A DNA stretch of 7,606 bases from Chloroflexota bacterium (GTDB lineage Bacteria > Chloroflexota > Limnocylindria > Limnocylindrales > CSP1-4): NCBI GenBank assembly GCA_021785115.1, contig JAJYGO010000417.1, forward strand, positions 1 through 7,606, read 5' to 3'. Position 1 is the stretch's first letter. The number at the start of each line of letters is the position of its first letter. A model generated the notes under the pieces. That model searched no databases. It saw only the letters and a program-made list of their open reading frames with translations, and was not told where the DNA came from. Below are positions 6,357 through 7,606 of this stretch, in pieces. The position numbers and the translations under genes were made by a program.

Positions 6357-7466
6357 ATGACCCGTCACAAGCGACTCGCGACCCTGGCCGCGATTTCGCT
6401 GCTCACGCTCACCGCCTGCAGCCAGACGGCGAGCACGACCACCGCTCCGTCGAGCGCGCCGGCCGCCACCACGGCCGCTGCGCCCTCCGCTCCCGCCGCA
6501 AGCGTCTCCGCCGCCAAGCCGGCGCCCTTCAACGCCGGCCCCGTGAAGATCGCGATGGTCCGCCAGAGCGGCGCCGGCGACTACTTCCAGCAGTGGGAGA
6601 TGGGTGCGGACGCGCAAGCGAAGGCCCTGGGCATCCAGATGCAGGTCTACGATGCGCAGGCCGACAACGCCCAGCAGGCGACCGACATGCAGACGGCGAT
6701 GAATTCCGGCGTGGCCGGGATCATCGTCGACCATGGCCTGACGCAGACCATGGTGCCGCTGATCAACCAGGCTGTCGCGAAGGGCATCCCGGTGGTCGTG
6801 TACGACGTCGACGGCACGCAGCCGCCCGTCGTCCACACTGACCAGAGCGACGCTGACATGGCCACCAAGGACCTCACCCTGATGGCGCAGACGATCCCGG
6901 ACGGCGCCAAGATCGGGTACGTGAACGCCCTCGGCATCGCCCCGCTCGACCGGCGGAACGTCGTGTTCCAGCAGTTCGTCAAGCAGCACAACTGGGACGT
7001 CGAGTTCTTCGTCGGCAAGTTCACCAACGACGTTGCGACCGACAACGAGGTGCTCGTGGACGCGGCCCTGAAGGCGCATCCCGACGTGCAGGCCATCTTC
7101 GCGCCGTATGACGAGCTGGCCAAGGGCACCGTCGCCGCGGTCAAGAACAACGGCCTGCAGAGCAAGATCAAGGTCTTCGGCATCGACATCTCCAACGCCG
7201 ATATCCAGGTCATGACCGCCTCCGGGAGCCCGTGGGTGGCCACCGCGACCACCGATCCCGCGGGCGTCGGGGCGGCCGTGGTGCGCACCATGGCGCTCAA
7301 GCTGGCCGGCTCGACGACCACCGAGGTCATGTTCCCGGCGTCGCTCGTGACCCAGCAGTTCCTGGACCAGAACAACATCCAGAACATGGATCAGCTGGTC
7401 CAGAAGATCCCGTCGCTGCTCGAGCTCGACTCGAGCTCCGCACCGTGGATCACCCCGGCCTACTAG
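6357..7466 (+). CDS. Sugar ABC transporter substrate-binding lipoprotein
   Basis: A 369-residue type I periplasmic binding protein of the ribose/galactose class (Peripla_BP_4, like RbsB, LsrB and RhaS). The N-terminus MTRHKR, a hydrophobic stretch and the lipobox LTAC give a lipid-anchored Cys21. An Ala/Ser/Thr/Pro-rich linker runs to about residue 57. The binding domains then run from VKIAMVRQSG to the end, with DRR at 198-200, a YDELAKG motif at 251-257 (usually NDxxA in the family) and GIDISN with D277, regions that often contact the sugar. It captures a sugar outside the membrane and delivers it to the permease. It is followed 38 bp later by the ATPase gene. Its place after the aldolase indicates that the operon serves an imported substrate. 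The ligand cannot be named; ribose, 5-deoxyribose, methylthioribose or a branched pentose are all open. Lys and Asn codons (AAG, AAC) are more frequent than in the neighbouring genes, as expected for a secreted protein. Confidence 0.9.
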   Translation: MTRHKRLATLAAISLLTLTACSQTASTTTAPSSAPAATTAAAPSAPAASVSAAKPAPFNAGPVKIAMVRQSGAGDYFQQWEMGADAQAKALGIQMQVYDAQADNAQQATDMQTAMNSGVAGIIVDHGLTQTMVPLINQAVAKGIPVVVYDVDGTQPPVVHTDQSDADMATKDLTLMAQTIPDGAKIGYVNALGIAPLDRRNVVFQQFVKQHNWDVEFFVGKFTNDVATDNEVLVDAALKAHPDVQAIFAPYDELAKGTVAAVKNNGLQSKIKVFGIDISNADIQVMTASGSPWVATATTDPAGVGAAVVRTMALKLAGSTTTEVMFPASLVTQQFLDQNNIQNMDQLVQKIPSLLELDSSSAPWITPAY

Positions 7467-7477
7467 GCCGCCGCTGA

Positions 7478-7496
7478 CACCCCGACCTGACGGGTG
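7478..7496 (+). other. Weak hairpin between SBP and ATPase genes
   Basis: CACCC (7478-7482) can pair with GGGTG (7492-7496), and G7484 with C7491 if C7483 bulges. The 3' arm overlaps the likely ribosome binding site of the ATPase, so pairing could lower its translation relative to the binding protein. The stem is short and there is no T-run. Confidence 0.2.
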
Positions 7497-7504
7497 GTGA
7501 GTCG

Positions 7505-7606
7505 ATGAGCACTGTCGTCGCCCTCGAGGACATCGGGATGGCGTTCGGCACCAACCGCGTGCTGGACGGCGTCACGATGAGCATCGAAGGGGGCTCGGTC
7601 ATCGCG
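7505..7606 (+). CDS. Sugar ABC transporter ATP-binding protein (5' end only)
   Basis: The first 34 codons of a gene cut by the window end. The sequence reads MSTVVALEDIGMAFGTNRVL followed by DGVTMSIEGGSVIA, which is the opening of sugar-importer ATPases of the RbsA/MglA/XylG type (LELxxIxKxFGxxxALDGVSLxVxxGEVxAL). The Walker A motif would come immediately after the cut, so it cannot be checked. The ATG has GGGTGGTGAG (7492-7501) just before it as a loose ribosome binding site. It should energise uptake with the binding protein encoded upstream, and a permease gene is expected beyond the window. A single-domain ATPase cannot be told from the usual tandem form of about 500 residues. Confidence 0.85.
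   Translation, partial: MSTVVALEDIGMAFGTNRVLDGVTMSIEGGSVIA

Overview
The window is GC-rich and almost fully coding, with every gene on the + strand. The GC-rich codon use, the GTG starts and a lipoprotein with a long Ala/Ser/Thr/Pro linker suggest an environmental, high-GC bacterium. Chloroflexota or Actinomycetota are plausible, but nothing seen here fixes the phylum.

Layout, left to right. (1) The end of a transketolase C-terminal subunit, whose frame is cut by an in-frame TAG at 38-40 inside a conserved motif. (2) A form IV RuBisCO-like protein (RLP) that overlaps the transketolase by GTGA. (3) A SorC/DeoR-type sugar-responsive regulator 2 bp further on. (4) A short intergenic stretch with a perfect 6-3-6 palindrome and a plausible promoter. 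(5) An MtnA-type aldose-1-phosphate to ketose-1-phosphate isomerase. (6) A 688-residue fusion of a class II sugar-phosphate aldolase and a short-chain dehydrogenase (RhaEW-like), overlapping mtnA by ATGA. (7) A 95-bp gap. (8) A sugar ABC transporter substrate-binding lipoprotein. (9) The first 34 codons of the transporter ATPase, cut by the window end.

Together this looks like a catabolic operon for an imported pentose-like compound. The SBP and ATPase would import it. A kinase, not seen here, would give the 1-phosphate. MtnA would make the ketose-1-phosphate, and the aldolase would give DHAP plus an aldehyde for the fused dehydrogenase to oxidise. That part resembles the DHAP shunt for 5-deoxyribose and methylthioribose. 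The extra pair, RLP plus transketolase, is not part of the known DHAP shunt and suggests a second branch or a different substrate. The substrate is not determined by the sequence. The set (RLP, transketolase, MtnA, aldolase-dehydrogenase fusion, SorC regulator, ABC importer) is the most interesting thing in the window.

No tRNA, rRNA, CRISPR array, insertion sequence or other mobile element was seen.
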